A stretch of DNA of 64,000 nt, taken from NCBI GenBank assembly GCA_020854035.1, contig JADZGE010000064.1, positions 39,691 to 103,690 on the forward strand, written 5' to 3'. Origin of the DNA: Burkholderiales bacterium (GTDB lineage: Bacteria; Pseudomonadota; Gammaproteobacteria; Burkholderiales; SG8-41). Under the pieces are notes generated by a model that ran no database searches, had not been told where the DNA came from, and saw nothing but the letters and a program-made list of their open reading frames with translations. Position 1 is the stretch's first letter; every line of letters starts with the position of its first letter. Below, piece after piece: positions 28,262 through 36,958 of this stretch. The position numbers and the translations under genes were made by a program.

Positions 28262-29215
28262 ATGAAACACGAAGTCGCGCTGTACGTGGGCGAGGAGCTG
28301 GGGCGGTACGGGTTTCCGGACGGCCATCCCTGGGGACCGGACCGCCAGGAGGCGTTCTGGAAGGAAGCGGTCAAGCAGGGGCTCGATCGCCGCGCGGCGA
28401 TCACCGATCCGCGCATGGCCGCCCAGGAGGAGCTCTACCGCTTCCACACGCTGGAGCACGTCGCGTGGGTGAAGGACAAGTCCACGCTCGGATACGGCGC
28501 GATCGACTACGGCGACACCCCGGCGTACCACGGCGTCTACGAGGCGGCCGCGACGGTGGCGGGCTCGGCCGTTCACGGCCTCGACACGATCATGAGCGGC
28601 GGGGCGCTGCGCACCTTCCAGCCGATCGGCGGGCTCCACCATGCGCGCCGGGGCGGCGCGGCGGGTTTCTGCGTGTTCAACGACGTGGGCGTGGTGATCG
28701 AGGCGCTGCGTGCCCAGTACGGCGTGAAGCGGATCGCCTACGTGGACATCGACGTCCATCACGGCGACGGGCTCTACTACCCCTACGAGGAGGATCCCGA
28801 TCTCGTCTACGCCGACATCCACCAGGACGGGCGCACGCTCTACCCGGGCACCGGCCACGCCCACGAAACCGGCAAGGGCGCGGCGGCAGGCACCAAGCTC
28901 AACATCCCGATGATGCCGGGCATGGGTGACGAGGACTTCTTCGAGGAATGGGAAGCGGTCGAGCGCCACCTGCGGAAGTTCCCGCCCGAATTCATCCTGT
29001 TCCAGTGCGGCGCCGACAGCCTCGCGGGCGATCCGCTCGCGATGCTCCAGTACACGCCGGCGGCGCACGCGCACGCGGCGAAGCGCCTCTGCGCGCTCGC
29101 GAACGAACTCACGGGCGGGCACATCATGGGCTTCGGCGGCGGCGGCTACAACCGGGCGAACCTCGCCGCGGCGTGGTGCGCCGTGCTCGACCAGTTCATC
29201 CGCGGTTCGGAGTGA
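28262..29215 (+). CDS. histone deacetylase / acetoin utilisation (AcuC) superfamily hydrolase
   Basis: Zn-dependent amide hydrolase, 317 residues. Active-site blocks: GGLHHARRGGAAGFCVFNDVGV (catalytic His pair), AYVDIDVHHGDG (two Zn ligands), YADIHQDGRTLYPGTGH, and QCGADSLAGDPL (third Zn ligand Asp). In bacteria this family includes acetylpolyamine amidohydrolases and AcuC. The substrate here is unknown. Its stop overlaps the GTG of the following PaaK-like ligase (GTGA), so the two are translationally coupled. Confidence 0.88.
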   Translation: MKHEVALYVGEELGRYGFPDGHPWGPDRQEAFWKEAVKQGLDRRAAITDPRMAAQEELYRFHTLEHVAWVKDKSTLGYGAIDYGDTPAYHGVYEAAATVAGSAVHGLDTIMSGGALRTFQPIGGLHHARRGGAAGFCVFNDVGVVIEALRAQYGVKRIAYVDIDVHHGDGLYYPYEEDPDLVYADIHQDGRTLYPGTGHAHETGKGAAAGTKLNIPMMPGMGDEDFFEEWEAVERHLRKFPPEFILFQCGADSLAGDPLAMLQYTPAAHAHAAKRLCALANELTGGHIMGFGGGGYNRANLAAAWCAVLDQFIRGSE

Positions 29216-30615
29216 GTCCGCACCAGGGCAGCCCCGCGGGCTGGTCGCGCGCGCCCCGCACCAACGTGCCTGGAGCGCGCTGGCCGGGCGTGCTGACGGG
29301 CCGCGCCGCCTCGCTCGCCGCGATGCAGGCGCTCTTCGACCGCAGCCAGTGGCTCGACCCGGCGGAGCTGGAAGCACTGCAGTTCCGGCAACTGGAGGAG
29401 CTGATCGGGTACGCGGCCCGCCACGTCCCGTTCTACCGCGAGCGGCTCGCCGCGGCGGGCATCGAGGCGGGAACCGCCCTCGATCGCGGGGCATGGGCAC
29501 GGATTCCGGTGCTGGAGCGGGCGGAACTTCAGTCGGAGGGAGCGAGGCTGCGGAGCGGGGGTGTTCCCGAGTCCCACGGCCGTATCGCGGAGTCGGGTAC
29601 CTCCGGTTCGACCGGGCGCAAGGTGATCGTCGCGCGGACGGAACTCGACGACTTCTATCATCAGGCGCTGACGCTGCGCGCGGGTAGCTGGGGCGGCTGG
29701 GACCCGCGCGGCGCCACCGCGGCCATCCGCTCCTACGAGGGCGGTTACGCGGAACCGCCCGACGGGCTGCGCCGCGCGGACTGGGGCGCGCCGTGGGCCG
29801 AACTGTGCGAGACCGGTCCGTCGTACGTGCTCAATTGTTCCGCCAGCGTCTCGCAGCAGGTCGACTGGCTCGGTCGGGTGCAGCCGGACTACCTCACGAT
29901 CTACCCGTCGCTGCTGCCCGAGCTCATCGCGGCGGCGCGCCGCCGCGGCGTGCGGCTCGCCCGGCTGAAGCAGGTGCGCACGATCGGCGAGTGTCTCGAT
30001 CCGGCCGTGCGGGAGCTCTGCGGCGCGCACTGGGGCGTCACCATCCAGGACACCTACTCGGCGCAGGACGCGGGCTACCTCGCGTTGCAGTGTCCCGCCC
30101 GCGACCATCACCATGTCCAGTCGGAAGGCGTGCTGCTGGAGGTGCTCGACGAGCGCGGCGAGCCGTGCCGCGCGGGCGAGGCCGGGCGCGTCGTGGTGAC
30201 GCCGCTCCACAATTTCGCGATGCCGCTCGTGCGCTACGCGGTCGGCGACTACGCCGAAGTGGGACCGTCCTGTCCGTGCGGGCGCGGGCTGCCGGTTATC
30301 GCGCGAGTGCTCGGACGGGCGCGTAACCTTCTCCTCCTGCCGAACGGCGAGCGCCTGTGGCCGCGGCTCGGCCGGATCGCCTTTCGCGAAGAGCTGGAGG
30401 TGAGGCAGTTCCAGATGCTCCAGACGGGCCGCACGACGCTCGAGCTGCGCCTCGTCTCGCCGCGCCGGGGCACTCCGGAGGAGGAGGCGCGGGTCGCCGC
30501 GATGATTGCCGAGGGGATGGGCTATCCCTTCGATGTGAAGTACGTCTACGTCGAGGAGATTCCGCGCGGGCCGGGCGGGAAATACGAAGACTTCAAATCG
30601 GAAATCGGCGGCTGA
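29212..30615 (+). CDS. phenylacetate-CoA ligase-like adenylate-forming enzyme
   Basis: 467 residues of the PaaK/CapK group. It starts helically (LDPAELEALQFRQLEELIGYAARHVPFYRERLAAAG), then has the adenylate motif ESGTSGSTGRKVIVARTE, TIGECLDPAVRE, IQDTYSAQDAGYLALQCP, YAVGDYAEVGPSCPCGRGLP and a C-terminal lobe ending EEIPRGPGGKYEDF. PaaK-type enzymes activate aryl acids to CoA thioesters. The exact acid is not predictable. GTG at 29212 overlaps the upstream stop. An in-frame ATG at 29323 would still include the helical start. Confidence 0.82.
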   Translation: MSPHQGSPAGWSRAPRTNVPGARWPGVLTGRAASLAAMQALFDRSQWLDPAELEALQFRQLEELIGYAARHVPFYRERLAAAGIEAGTALDRGAWARIPVLERAELQSEGARLRSGGVPESHGRIAESGTSGSTGRKVIVARTELDDFYHQALTLRAGSWGGWDPRGATAAIRSYEGGYAEPPDGLRRADWGAPWAELCETGPSYVLNCSASVSQQVDWLGRVQPDYLTIYPSLLPELIAAARRRGVRLARLKQVRTIGECLDPAVRELCGAHWGVTIQDTYSAQDAGYLALQCPARDHHHVQSEGVLLEVLDERGEPCRAGEAGRVVVTPLHNFAMPLVRYAVGDYAEVGPSCPCGRGLPVIARVLGRARNLLLLPNGERLWPRLGRIAFREELEVRQFQMLQTGRTTLELRLVSPRRGTPEEEARVAAMIAEGMGYPFDVKYVYVEEIPRGPGGKYEDFKSEIGG

Positions 30616-30658
30616 CGCCGCCGATTTCCGATCAATTGTCGATTAATGCAGGGTCAGA

Positions 30659-31669
30659 ATGGGTGAATCGAAATTCAAGCTGAGCGTGCTCGACCAGTCT
30701 CCCATCATCCAGGGGCACACGGCCGTGCAGGCGGTAGGGGAGACGCTGAGACTCGCGAAGGCGGTGGAGGGGCTCGGCTACCATCGCTACTGGCTCGCGG
30801 AACACCATTCGATCGCTGCACTCGCGGCTCCGTGTCCCGAGATTCTGCTCACGCGCCTCGCCGCCGAGACGACGCGGTTGCGGGTGGGCACGGGCGGCGT
30901 TCTCCTGCCCTACTACAGCCCGTACAAGGTCGCCGAGCAGTTCCGCATGCTCGAAGCGCTCTACCCGGGACGCATCGACCTGGGACTCGGGCGCGCGCCG
31001 GGCGGAGACCGCATGACCACGCTCGCCATGGGTGGCGGCCAGTACGCCGACGCGGAGAACTTTCCGGAACAGGTCCAGTACCTCGTCGCCTACCTCGACG
31101 GCGCGCTGCCGGCCGGGCACCCGTTCGCGCAGGTGAAGGTGATGCCGGAAGTGCCCACGGCGCCGGAGGTGTGGTTGCTGGGCTCCTCCGACTACAGCGG
31201 CGCGCTCGCGGCGCAACTGGGGCTGCGATTCGCGTTCGCGCATTTCATCAGCGCCGAGGGCGGCGCGGCGGTGATGCGCGACTACCGGCGGAACTATCGG
31301 TCCTCGCGGCGCGAACCGGAACCGCACACGCTGGTGTGCGTGTCGGCGATCTGCGGGGAGACGGTGGCGGAAGCCGAGGAACTCGCCGCGGCGATCGATC
31401 TCAGGCGGCTCAACATGGACAAGGGCGTGAACGCGCCGGTGCCGGGCTACGAGGAGACGCGTGCCTACCCGTACACCGAGGCCGATCGCCGGCGCATCGC
31501 GCACAACCGGCGGCGGCTCGTGCTGGGCGATCCGCCGTCGGTCCGCGATCGGCTGCTCGCGATCGCGCGGGAATTCGAGGCCGACGAACTGATGGTCGTG
31601 ACGATCACCGGGACCTACGAGGCGCGGCTGCGCTCGTACGAACTTCTGGCGGGAGCATTCACGACTTGA
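30659..31669 (+). CDS. LLM-class flavin-dependent oxidoreductase (luciferase-like)
   Basis: 336 residues, TIM-barrel luciferase-like monooxygenase. Motifs: LSVLDQSPI at the N-terminus, GYHRYWLAEHHSIAALAAPCPEIL, RLRVGTGGVLLPYYSPYKVAEQFRMLEALYPGRIDLGLGRAPGG, and LGSSDYSGALAAQLGLRFAFAHFIS. These match the single-component group-1 subfamily (MsnO8-like). Flavin and substrate partners are unknown. It lies 43 bp after the PaaK-like ligase in the same direction and may be in the same transcript. The 31670-31782 interval to the convergent gene is empty. Confidence 0.88.
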   Translation: MGESKFKLSVLDQSPIIQGHTAVQAVGETLRLAKAVEGLGYHRYWLAEHHSIAALAAPCPEILLTRLAAETTRLRVGTGGVLLPYYSPYKVAEQFRMLEALYPGRIDLGLGRAPGGDRMTTLAMGGGQYADAENFPEQVQYLVAYLDGALPAGHPFAQVKVMPEVPTAPEVWLLGSSDYSGALAAQLGLRFAFAHFISAEGGAAVMRDYRRNYRSSRREPEPHTLVCVSAICGETVAEAEELAAAIDLRRLNMDKGVNAPVPGYEETRAYPYTEADRRRIAHNRRRLVLGDPPSVRDRLLAIAREFEADELMVVTITGTYEARLRSYELLAGAFTT

Positions 31670-31782
31670 TGAACGAAGCCGGATCGTGGACGAGGGCGTC
31701 CAGCCGCGAGCCGCCAGTCCCACGCTACGGCCGCGCCGCCTCGAGCGGACACGGCGAGTTGCGCGGGAACGGTGGAGAGAAC

Positions 31783-32406
31783 CTACCCGAGCGGCGGCAG
31801 CGGCGGCGTCATCCCCCCCGGCAGCGGCGTGCGATCCACGTTGAGCGTCATCGAAACGAGCACGTAGTAGCCGTTCACGGCGATGAGATCCATCACGCCG
31901 CGCTCGCCGAAGCGGCCGACCGCGCGCTGGTACATCTCGTCGGAGACGCCGCGGTGCTCGTGCAGCTCGCGCGAGAAATCGTGAACGATCGCCTCGTCCT
32001 CGGACATCGTCCGCGGCCGGCGGCCCTGCGCGATGTCGTCGGCGACGGCGGGATCGAGACCGGCATCGAGCGCGAGCTTGCGGTGCGCGACCCATTCGTA
32101 CTGCGCGCTCCACTGGCGGGCCGTGGTGATGATCGCGAGTTCGTTCAGCTTCGCCGGCAGCGAGCTCCGGAAGCGGATCGCCGCGCCGAGGCTCTGGATG
32201 ATGTTGCCGATGTCGGGGCTCCTCAGCCACACGTTGAACGGGCCGCCGAGCGGGCCGGGCGTCGCCGCCGCGGAGTTCTTCACCGCGCCGCGCGGGCCGG
32301 AGCGGATCGCGTCGGCGAGCGCGCGCTGCTCCGGGGCGAGGTTCTCGGGCGGAATCGGCCGGAAGCGCTGTGGACCGGTGGTCGTGGACAAATGCGGAGT
32401 GCTCAT
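31783..32406 (-). CDS. carboxymuconolactone decarboxylase family protein
   Basis: 207 residues, one CMD/AhpD-like helical domain. Visible are RSPDIGNIIQSLGAAIRFRSSLP, ELAIITTARQWSAQYEWVAHRKLALDAG and FGERGVMDLIAVNGYYVLVSMTLN. As in the tandem protein at 3747, the AhpD CxxC is absent and YEW-AH takes its place, so this is the non-thiol branch. ATG at 32406. Its partner is unclear. It is divergent from the RidA gene, and their starts are 170 bp apart. Confidence 0.82.
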   Translation of the reverse strand: MSTPHLSTTTGPQRFRPIPPENLAPEQRALADAIRSGPRGAVKNSAAATPGPLGGPFNVWLRSPDIGNIIQSLGAAIRFRSSLPAKLNELAIITTARQWSAQYEWVAHRKLALDAGLDPAVADDIAQGRRPRTMSEDEAIVHDFSRELHEHRGVSDEMYQRAVGRFGERGVMDLIAVNGYYVLVSMTLNVDRTPLPGGMTPPLPPLG

Positions 32407-32576
32407 GAGGTTTCCATGTCCTGTGAAGTTGTGCGGGCGGCATCGCGGGGATGCCGGTTCGCGATTATCGCCCGATCACGGGGCCGGCTGCGCCCGCCCC
32501 GGCGCGGGGGGTCTTGCGGCGCGGGCTCCGGGACGGTAGCCTCGCCGGACAAGTCACGAAATCCCCGGAGGATCCC

Positions 32577-32972
32577 ATGAAGCGTACCGCCTTTCAGCCC
32601 GCGACCGTCTTCGTTCCCGCGGGCAGGACCTATTCGCACGGCATCATCGTCGACGCGGGGAGAACGCTCTACGTCGCGGGGCAGACCGCGCGCGATGCCC
32701 AGGGCAACATCGTCTGCCGCGGTGACGCGGCGGGCCAGACCCGGCAGGTGCTGGAGAACATGAAGAGGGTCATCGAGGGCGCGGGCGGGCGCATGGAGGA
32801 CGTCGCGAAGACGACGGTCTTCATCACCGACATCAAGCACCGGGAGGCCGTGGGCAGGGTGCGACAGGAGTTCTTCAAGGGCGATCCTCCAGCCAACACG
32901 CTCCTCGTCGTCGCGGGGCTTGCCGATCCCGCATTCCTGGTGGAGATCGAGGCGATCGTCCCGTTGCCGTGA
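32577..32972 (+). CDS. RidA/YjgF family enamine deaminase
   Basis: 131 residues, trimeric RidA fold. RidA proteins hydrolyse reactive enamine/imine intermediates of amino acid metabolism. Motifs: IIVDAGRTLYVAGQTARD, QTRQVLENMKRVIEGAGG, VFITDIKHREAV, and the C-terminal EIEAIVPLP. The catalytic Arg typical of true RidA (in the CVRARLP-like loop) is not evident in PANTLLVVAGLADPAFLVEIEA, so it may be a non-RidA paralogue. ATG at 32577 follows CCGGAGGATCCC. Confidence 0.88.
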   Translation: MKRTAFQPATVFVPAGRTYSHGIIVDAGRTLYVAGQTARDAQGNIVCRGDAAGQTRQVLENMKRVIEGAGGRMEDVAKTTVFITDIKHREAVGRVRQEFFKGDPPANTLLVVAGLADPAFLVEIEAIVPLP

Positions 32973-33014
32973 TCGTGCCACCCCGTTCCGGCGGCGCCGC
33001 GGGAGCGACGGACT

Positions 33015-33877
33015 GTGATGGAGGTGACGTGCGGAGTGGACGAGGCGGGGCGGCAAGGGTGGCTCCCCCGGCGTTACGGGATGGCCGTCGCCGCGCTGTG
33101 CCTTGGCGCAAGCACTGCCGCACCCGTGCCCGCCGTGTATCCCGAACGGCCGGTGCGCTACATCGTCCCGTCGGCGCCGGGCGGCTCGCCCGACATCACC
33201 GCGCGCCTCCTCACCGCGGAGTTGAGCCGGAAGATGGGCCGGCAGTTCGTGGTGGACAACCGCGTCGGCGCGAGCGGCATCATCGGCACCGACATGATCG
33301 CGAAGGCGGCTCCCGACGGCTACACGATCGGGCAGGGGCTCGTGCCGGCGATGGCGGTCATGCGGAGCCTCGTCGCGAACATGCCGTACGATGCCGGCCG
33401 CGATTTCCAGGCGATCGCGCATTATTACTACACGCCGAACCTGCTCGCCGTCACGCCGTCGCTTCCCGTGAAGTCGGTGCGCGAGCTGATCGAGCACGCG
33501 CGGGCCCATCCGGGCGCTCTCCTCTACGGATCGAGCCGCACTTGAAAGCGGGCAGGCTCCGCGGGCTCGCGGTCTCCAGTCTCCGGCGCACGGTGACGTT
33601 CCCGGACCTGCCCACGGTGTCCGAGGCCGGTGTGCCGGGATTCGAGGTCGTTTCGTGGGCCGGCGTCATCGCGCCGGCGAATACGCCGGCGGGCGTGGTG
33701 GCGGCTCTCAATGCCGCGATGAACGAGGCCCTCGCCGATCCGGTCCTGCGCGGGAAGCTGATCGGACTCGGTTACGAAGTCGTCGGTGGCACTCCCGCGG
33801 AGTTCGCGAGCCACGTGCGCCGGGAATCCGCCAAGTGGGCGGACGTCATCAAGCGGGCGGGAATCCGGGTGGACTGA
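33015..33877 (+). pseudogene. Bug/TctC family receptor, internal deletion with frameshift
   Basis: The N-terminal part (33015-33545) reads signal peptide, YPERPVRYIVPSAPGGSPD, VVDNRVGASGIIG, APDGYTIG and ends HPGALLYGSS-RT-stop. In the +2 frame the protein resumes as IEPHLKAGRLRGLAVSSLRR and continues to the normal end AGIRVD at 33877. Compared with the intact paralogues, about 50 residues (the HLA-to-PYKG-to-DLxAG segment) are missing between GSS and PHLKAGRL. The joint falls at ATCGAGC, which could encode both the left (GSS) and right (IEP) sides, pointing to a deletion between short repeats. It lies directly upstream of an intact Bug gene. Confidence 0.85.
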
Positions 33878-33941
33878 GACCGGCATCCCGGCCGCCGATG
33901 CGGTTACCCTGCGTCGAATCCCCCCGCTCCGTGCTCGCGAC

Positions 33942-34913
33942 ATGAGAAGCGGGCTCGCCGCGCTTTGTGTCGCGCTCGCTTGCTCCGTGGCGGGTGCCGC
34001 CGCGTTTGCGCAGGACTACCCCTCGCGGCCGATCCGGTTCATCCTGCCTTTTGCTCCCGGCGGCGGCACGGATGTCGTGGCCCGGCTCCTCGCGCGGAAG
34101 ATGTACGAGAGCCTCGGCCAGCAGGTCGTGATCGACAACCGTCCAAGCGCGGGCGGCATCATCGGCATGCAGATGGCCGTGCAGGCGGCGCCGGACGGCT
34201 ACACGATGGTGATGGGCCTGCCCGTCACGATCACCGTCAGCCCGGCGCTCTACGGGAACCTGCCCTACGATCCCCTGCGCGATCTCGCGCCCGTGGGCCT
34301 CGCCGGGACCTCGGCCTACGTGCTGAGCGTCGTGCCTGCCCTGCCCGTCGGGTCCGTCGCCGATTTCATCGCCTACCTCAGGCAGCATCCCGATCGGGTG
34401 CGTTACGCGGCGGGCACGCCGGGCGCGGGTAACCACCTCGCGGCGGAGCTCTTCAAGTCGATGACGGGGACGCGCATGACCCATGTGCCGTACAAGGGCG
34501 GAGGCCCGGCGCTGATCGGCGTCTTCACCGGCGAGGCGCAGGTGATCTTCGGCAGCGCGCTGACGACGGTGCCGCACGTGCGTTCCGGGAAGCTCCGCGC
34601 GCTGGGCGTCACCAGCACGACACGGGCGAGCGCGCTGCCCGACATCCCGACGATCGCCGAGGCGGGCGTGCCCGGTTACGAGGTGGACGTATGGTTCGGC
34701 GTTTTCGTCCCGGTGAAGACTCCGCGGGCGATCGTTGCGAAGCTGAATGGCGAGATCGCGCGCGCCATGACCGACCCCGCGGCGAAGGCGACCCTCGCCG
34801 CGCAGGGCGCCGAGGCGCGCGCCACGACCCCGGAGGGCCTGGCGAAGATGCTGCGGGTCGAAGCCGCCAAGTGGGCGAGGGTCGTCAGGGAGTCGGGCGC
34901 GAAAGTGCAGTGA
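33942..34913 (+). CDS. Bug/TctC family periplasmic solute receptor
   Basis: 323 residues, complete. Signal peptide MRSGLAALCVALACSVAGAAAF cleaved before AQDYP. Family motifs: RPIRFILPFAPGGGTDVVAR, GQQVVIDNRPSAGG, APDGYTMVMG, LPYDPLRDLAPV, HVPYKGGGPAL and GKLRALGVTS. ATG at 33942 lies directly before the signal. No ribosome binding site is obvious. It follows the broken Bug gene by 64 bp in the same direction. The ligand is unknown. Confidence 0.9.
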   Translation: MRSGLAALCVALACSVAGAAAFAQDYPSRPIRFILPFAPGGGTDVVARLLARKMYESLGQQVVIDNRPSAGGIIGMQMAVQAAPDGYTMVMGLPVTITVSPALYGNLPYDPLRDLAPVGLAGTSAYVLSVVPALPVGSVADFIAYLRQHPDRVRYAAGTPGAGNHLAAELFKSMTGTRMTHVPYKGGGPALIGVFTGEAQVIFGSALTTVPHVRSGKLRALGVTSTTRASALPDIPTIAEAGVPGYEVDVWFGVFVPVKTPRAIVAKLNGEIARAMTDPAAKATLAAQGAEARATTPEGLAKMLRVEAAKWARVVRESGAKVQ

Positions 34914-34985
34914 GGGAGGGCCGGCCCGGCGGAACGCGGCGGGAGCGCTTGATCCCGCGTGGCAACGGGAGGACCATTCCCGGTG

Positions 34986-35363
34986 ATGGTGTCGAGGAAG
35001 CCCGGATCCGACAGCGCGCGCCTTGACCGGGTCGTGGCGGAGGCGCGGCGCGCGGCCGAGGAGCGCGCGCGGGGCTACCGCGAGCTCGCCCTCAAGATGT
35101 ACCCGTGGATCTGCGGCCGCTGCGCGCGCGAGTTCACGCGGGCGAACGTGCACCTGCTGGAAGTGCATCATCGCGACCACGACCACGCCAACAATCCGCC
35201 CGACGGGAGCAACTGGGAGCTCCTGTGCACGTATTGCCACGAGAACGAGCACCAGCGCCGGCTCGACGCGACCGGCACCGGGCCGGGCTCGGCGCACGAG
35301 CGCACGCCGCAGGCGACGTTTCGGCCGTTCGAGGGGCTCGACGCCCTGCTGAAGAAGAAGTGA
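34986..35363 (+). CDS. HNH nuclease, YajD family
   Basis: 125 residues with a zinc-type HNH module: ICGRCAREF (CxxC), LLEVHHRDHDHANNPPDGSNWELLCTYCHENEHQRR (HH of the motif, Asn, CxxC-H). YajD proteins are small HNH nucleases of unknown cellular role. A GTG (34983) and an ATG (34986) are adjacent starts behind GGGAGGA. The ATG is kept. No restriction or toxin partner is adjacent, so a mobile or defence role is not supported. Confidence 0.88.
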   Translation: MVSRKPGSDSARLDRVVAEARRAAEERARGYRELALKMYPWICGRCAREFTRANVHLLEVHHRDHDHANNPPDGSNWELLCTYCHENEHQRRLDATGTGPGSAHERTPQATFRPFEGLDALLKKK

Positions 35364-35436
35364 CGAGGCAGGCCGCGAGCTCCTGGAGAACTGCCTGTGC
35401 CCCCCTCGTGCCGCCCGCGACACGTTTCGTCACCCG

Positions 35437-36393
35437 GTGATGGGTGACGCGGGCGGCGGCGTGGCCGTGCCGGATCGCGGGCGGCGCGCGGGATGGCTCG
35501 GGGCGTGGCTGCTTGCGCATGCCCTGTGCGTGGGCGCCGCGTTCGCCGGTCCTGCGGCCGGCGGCGTCGCCGGCGAGGAGGAGGCGGCTCGGCAGGAGGC
35601 GATCTACCACAGCCGCGGGGAGAGCGTCCCCCCGGGGTACGTCGTCGACCGGTCGCTCCTCTCCTATTCTGCGTTCCTCATGCCCGGTTTCTCCCGCGCG
35701 CTTGCCGATCTCGGGCCGTCCGACCGCTGGCTGGACATCGGGGCAGGGCAGGGGCTCGCGATCCTCGACTATTACACCGAGCGCTACGACGCGATGAATC
35801 CGCGAGGCCGCGAACGGCGCGGCCGGAAGGCGCGGGCGGTTGCCGTCTCGATCGAGGACCGCAGGACGCCCCGATGGGAGGAGACGGCGGCGCGTCTCGA
35901 CCCGGGGCAGATCCGGTACCTCGCGGGCAGGCGGCTGCGGGAGTACTCGCGCGACGAGCTGGGGCGCTTCCGCCTCGTTTCCGATTTCACCGGCGGGTTC
36001 TCCTACTCGCGGGACCTGTCCGTGTTCATGGAGAAGGTGCTGGACTTCCTGGAAGTGGACGGCGACTTCCACACGCTGCTGCTCGACGTGCGCCCGGAAG
36101 CCGCATCGGGCCGGCCGCCCGATCCCGACACGCAGTACCTCACCGAGATCGAGCACGAGGACGGATCGAATGCCGGGGTCTGCAACTGGCTGAAGCGCAT
36201 AGGTTGCGCGAAGGTCGCGTGCGAACAGGACACGAGGACCGCGCGGCAGGTCGAGCTCTATCACGTGCGCAAGGTCTGCGAGGCGGTTGCGGTGCCTGCG
36301 CTCGAGCCCCGCGGCTTCAAGGCCGGCACGCCGCCGCTCAGGCGCTTCGTCCTGCGGAAATCGTCCGCGCGGCAGCCGGCCGGGCCGCGTTGA
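35437..36393 (+). CDS. SAM methyltransferase-like protein with an apparent signal peptide
   Basis: 318 residues. The N-terminus carries basic residues and a hydrophobic core (RRAGWLGAWLLAHALCVGAAFAG) that reads as a Sec signal peptide ending in an AFA-G cleavage site. The rest looks like a class I methyltransferase, with motif I DRWLDIGAGQGLAILDYY (GxGxG), an acidic VAVSIEDRRTP region and a motif-IV-like FRLVSDFTGGFSYSRD. S-adenosylmethionine is cytoplasmic, so export of such a fold is odd. A membrane-anchored N-terminus is the alternative. Substrate unknown. Confidence 0.7.
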   Translation: MMGDAGGGVAVPDRGRRAGWLGAWLLAHALCVGAAFAGPAAGGVAGEEEAARQEAIYHSRGESVPPGYVVDRSLLSYSAFLMPGFSRALADLGPSDRWLDIGAGQGLAILDYYTERYDAMNPRGRERRGRKARAVAVSIEDRRTPRWEETAARLDPGQIRYLAGRRLREYSRDELGRFRLVSDFTGGFSYSRDLSVFMEKVLDFLEVDGDFHTLLLDVRPEAASGRPPDPDTQYLTEIEHEDGSNAGVCNWLKRIGCAKVACEQDTRTARQVELYHVRKVCEAVAVPALEPRGFKAGTPPLRRFVLRKSSARQPAGPR

Positions 36394-36447
36394 TCGGCGC
36401 GCCCGCGCCGCTGCCGGCCGCCACCCATCACTCACCACGGAGGAAAC

Positions 36448-36762
36448 ATGATCCACGTCATCGCCATCATCACCACCAGGCCGGGCCTGCGCGACGCGGT
36501 GCTGCAGGTCGCGCGAGGCAATCTCGCCGCGGTTCGAGCCGAGGACGGCTGCGTCGAGTACAACCTCGCCGTCGACGCCGAGGGCATGGGCAGCTTCCAG
36601 ACGCGGCTCGGTGCCGACACCTTCCTGTTCGTCGAGAAGTGGCGCGACGCGCAGGCGCTGAAGGCCCACGCGGCCGCGCCGCACATGGCCGCTTATGCGG
36701 CGAAAGTGAAGGACATGATCGCGAGCCGCGTGATCCACGTCCTCTCGCCCGCCGCCTCGTGA
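36448..36762 (+). CDS. antibiotic biosynthesis monooxygenase (ABM) domain protein
   Basis: 104 residues, ferredoxin-like dimeric alpha-beta barrel of the ABM/YgiN type (quinol monooxygenase-like). Motifs: MIHVIAIITTRPGLRDAVLQV, EDGCVEYNLAVD and FLFVEKWRDAQALKAHAAAPHMAAY. ATG at 36448 follows GGAGGAAAC. Found singly here; quinone or aromatic substrates are typical of the family. The 36763-36958 gap to the convergent pseudogene is empty. Confidence 0.85.
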   Translation: MIHVIAIITTRPGLRDAVLQVARGNLAAVRAEDGCVEYNLAVDAEGMGSFQTRLGADTFLFVEKWRDAQALKAHAAAPHMAAYAAKVKDMIASRVIHVLSPAAS

Positions 36763-36958
36763 GCCTGCGGGAGCGCCGGAAGCCGTGCCTCCCATGCGCG
36801 CCTTGCCCGCGTGGCGAGCGAAGACTTGCACCGCCGTGGCGAGGCGCGCCGGGCAAGAGGCGAACCCGCCATCACCGTGGACCGGCAGAGATGCGTGCGC
36901 GCGGGCCGCACGCCCGCGCAGTTCGCGGTGTCGCGCCGGGCCACGCGGGAGGCGGGCA

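Noticed and set aside
33015..33545. Separate short Bug-like gene
   Set aside because: It ends exactly where family conservation resumes in another frame, so the whole is a broken gene and not a small receptor.
34986..35363. HNH nuclease as part of a defence island
   Set aside because: No methyltransferase with recognition domain, helicase or toxin is adjacent. The nearby methyltransferase-like gene has an export signal and does not look like a DNA methylase.
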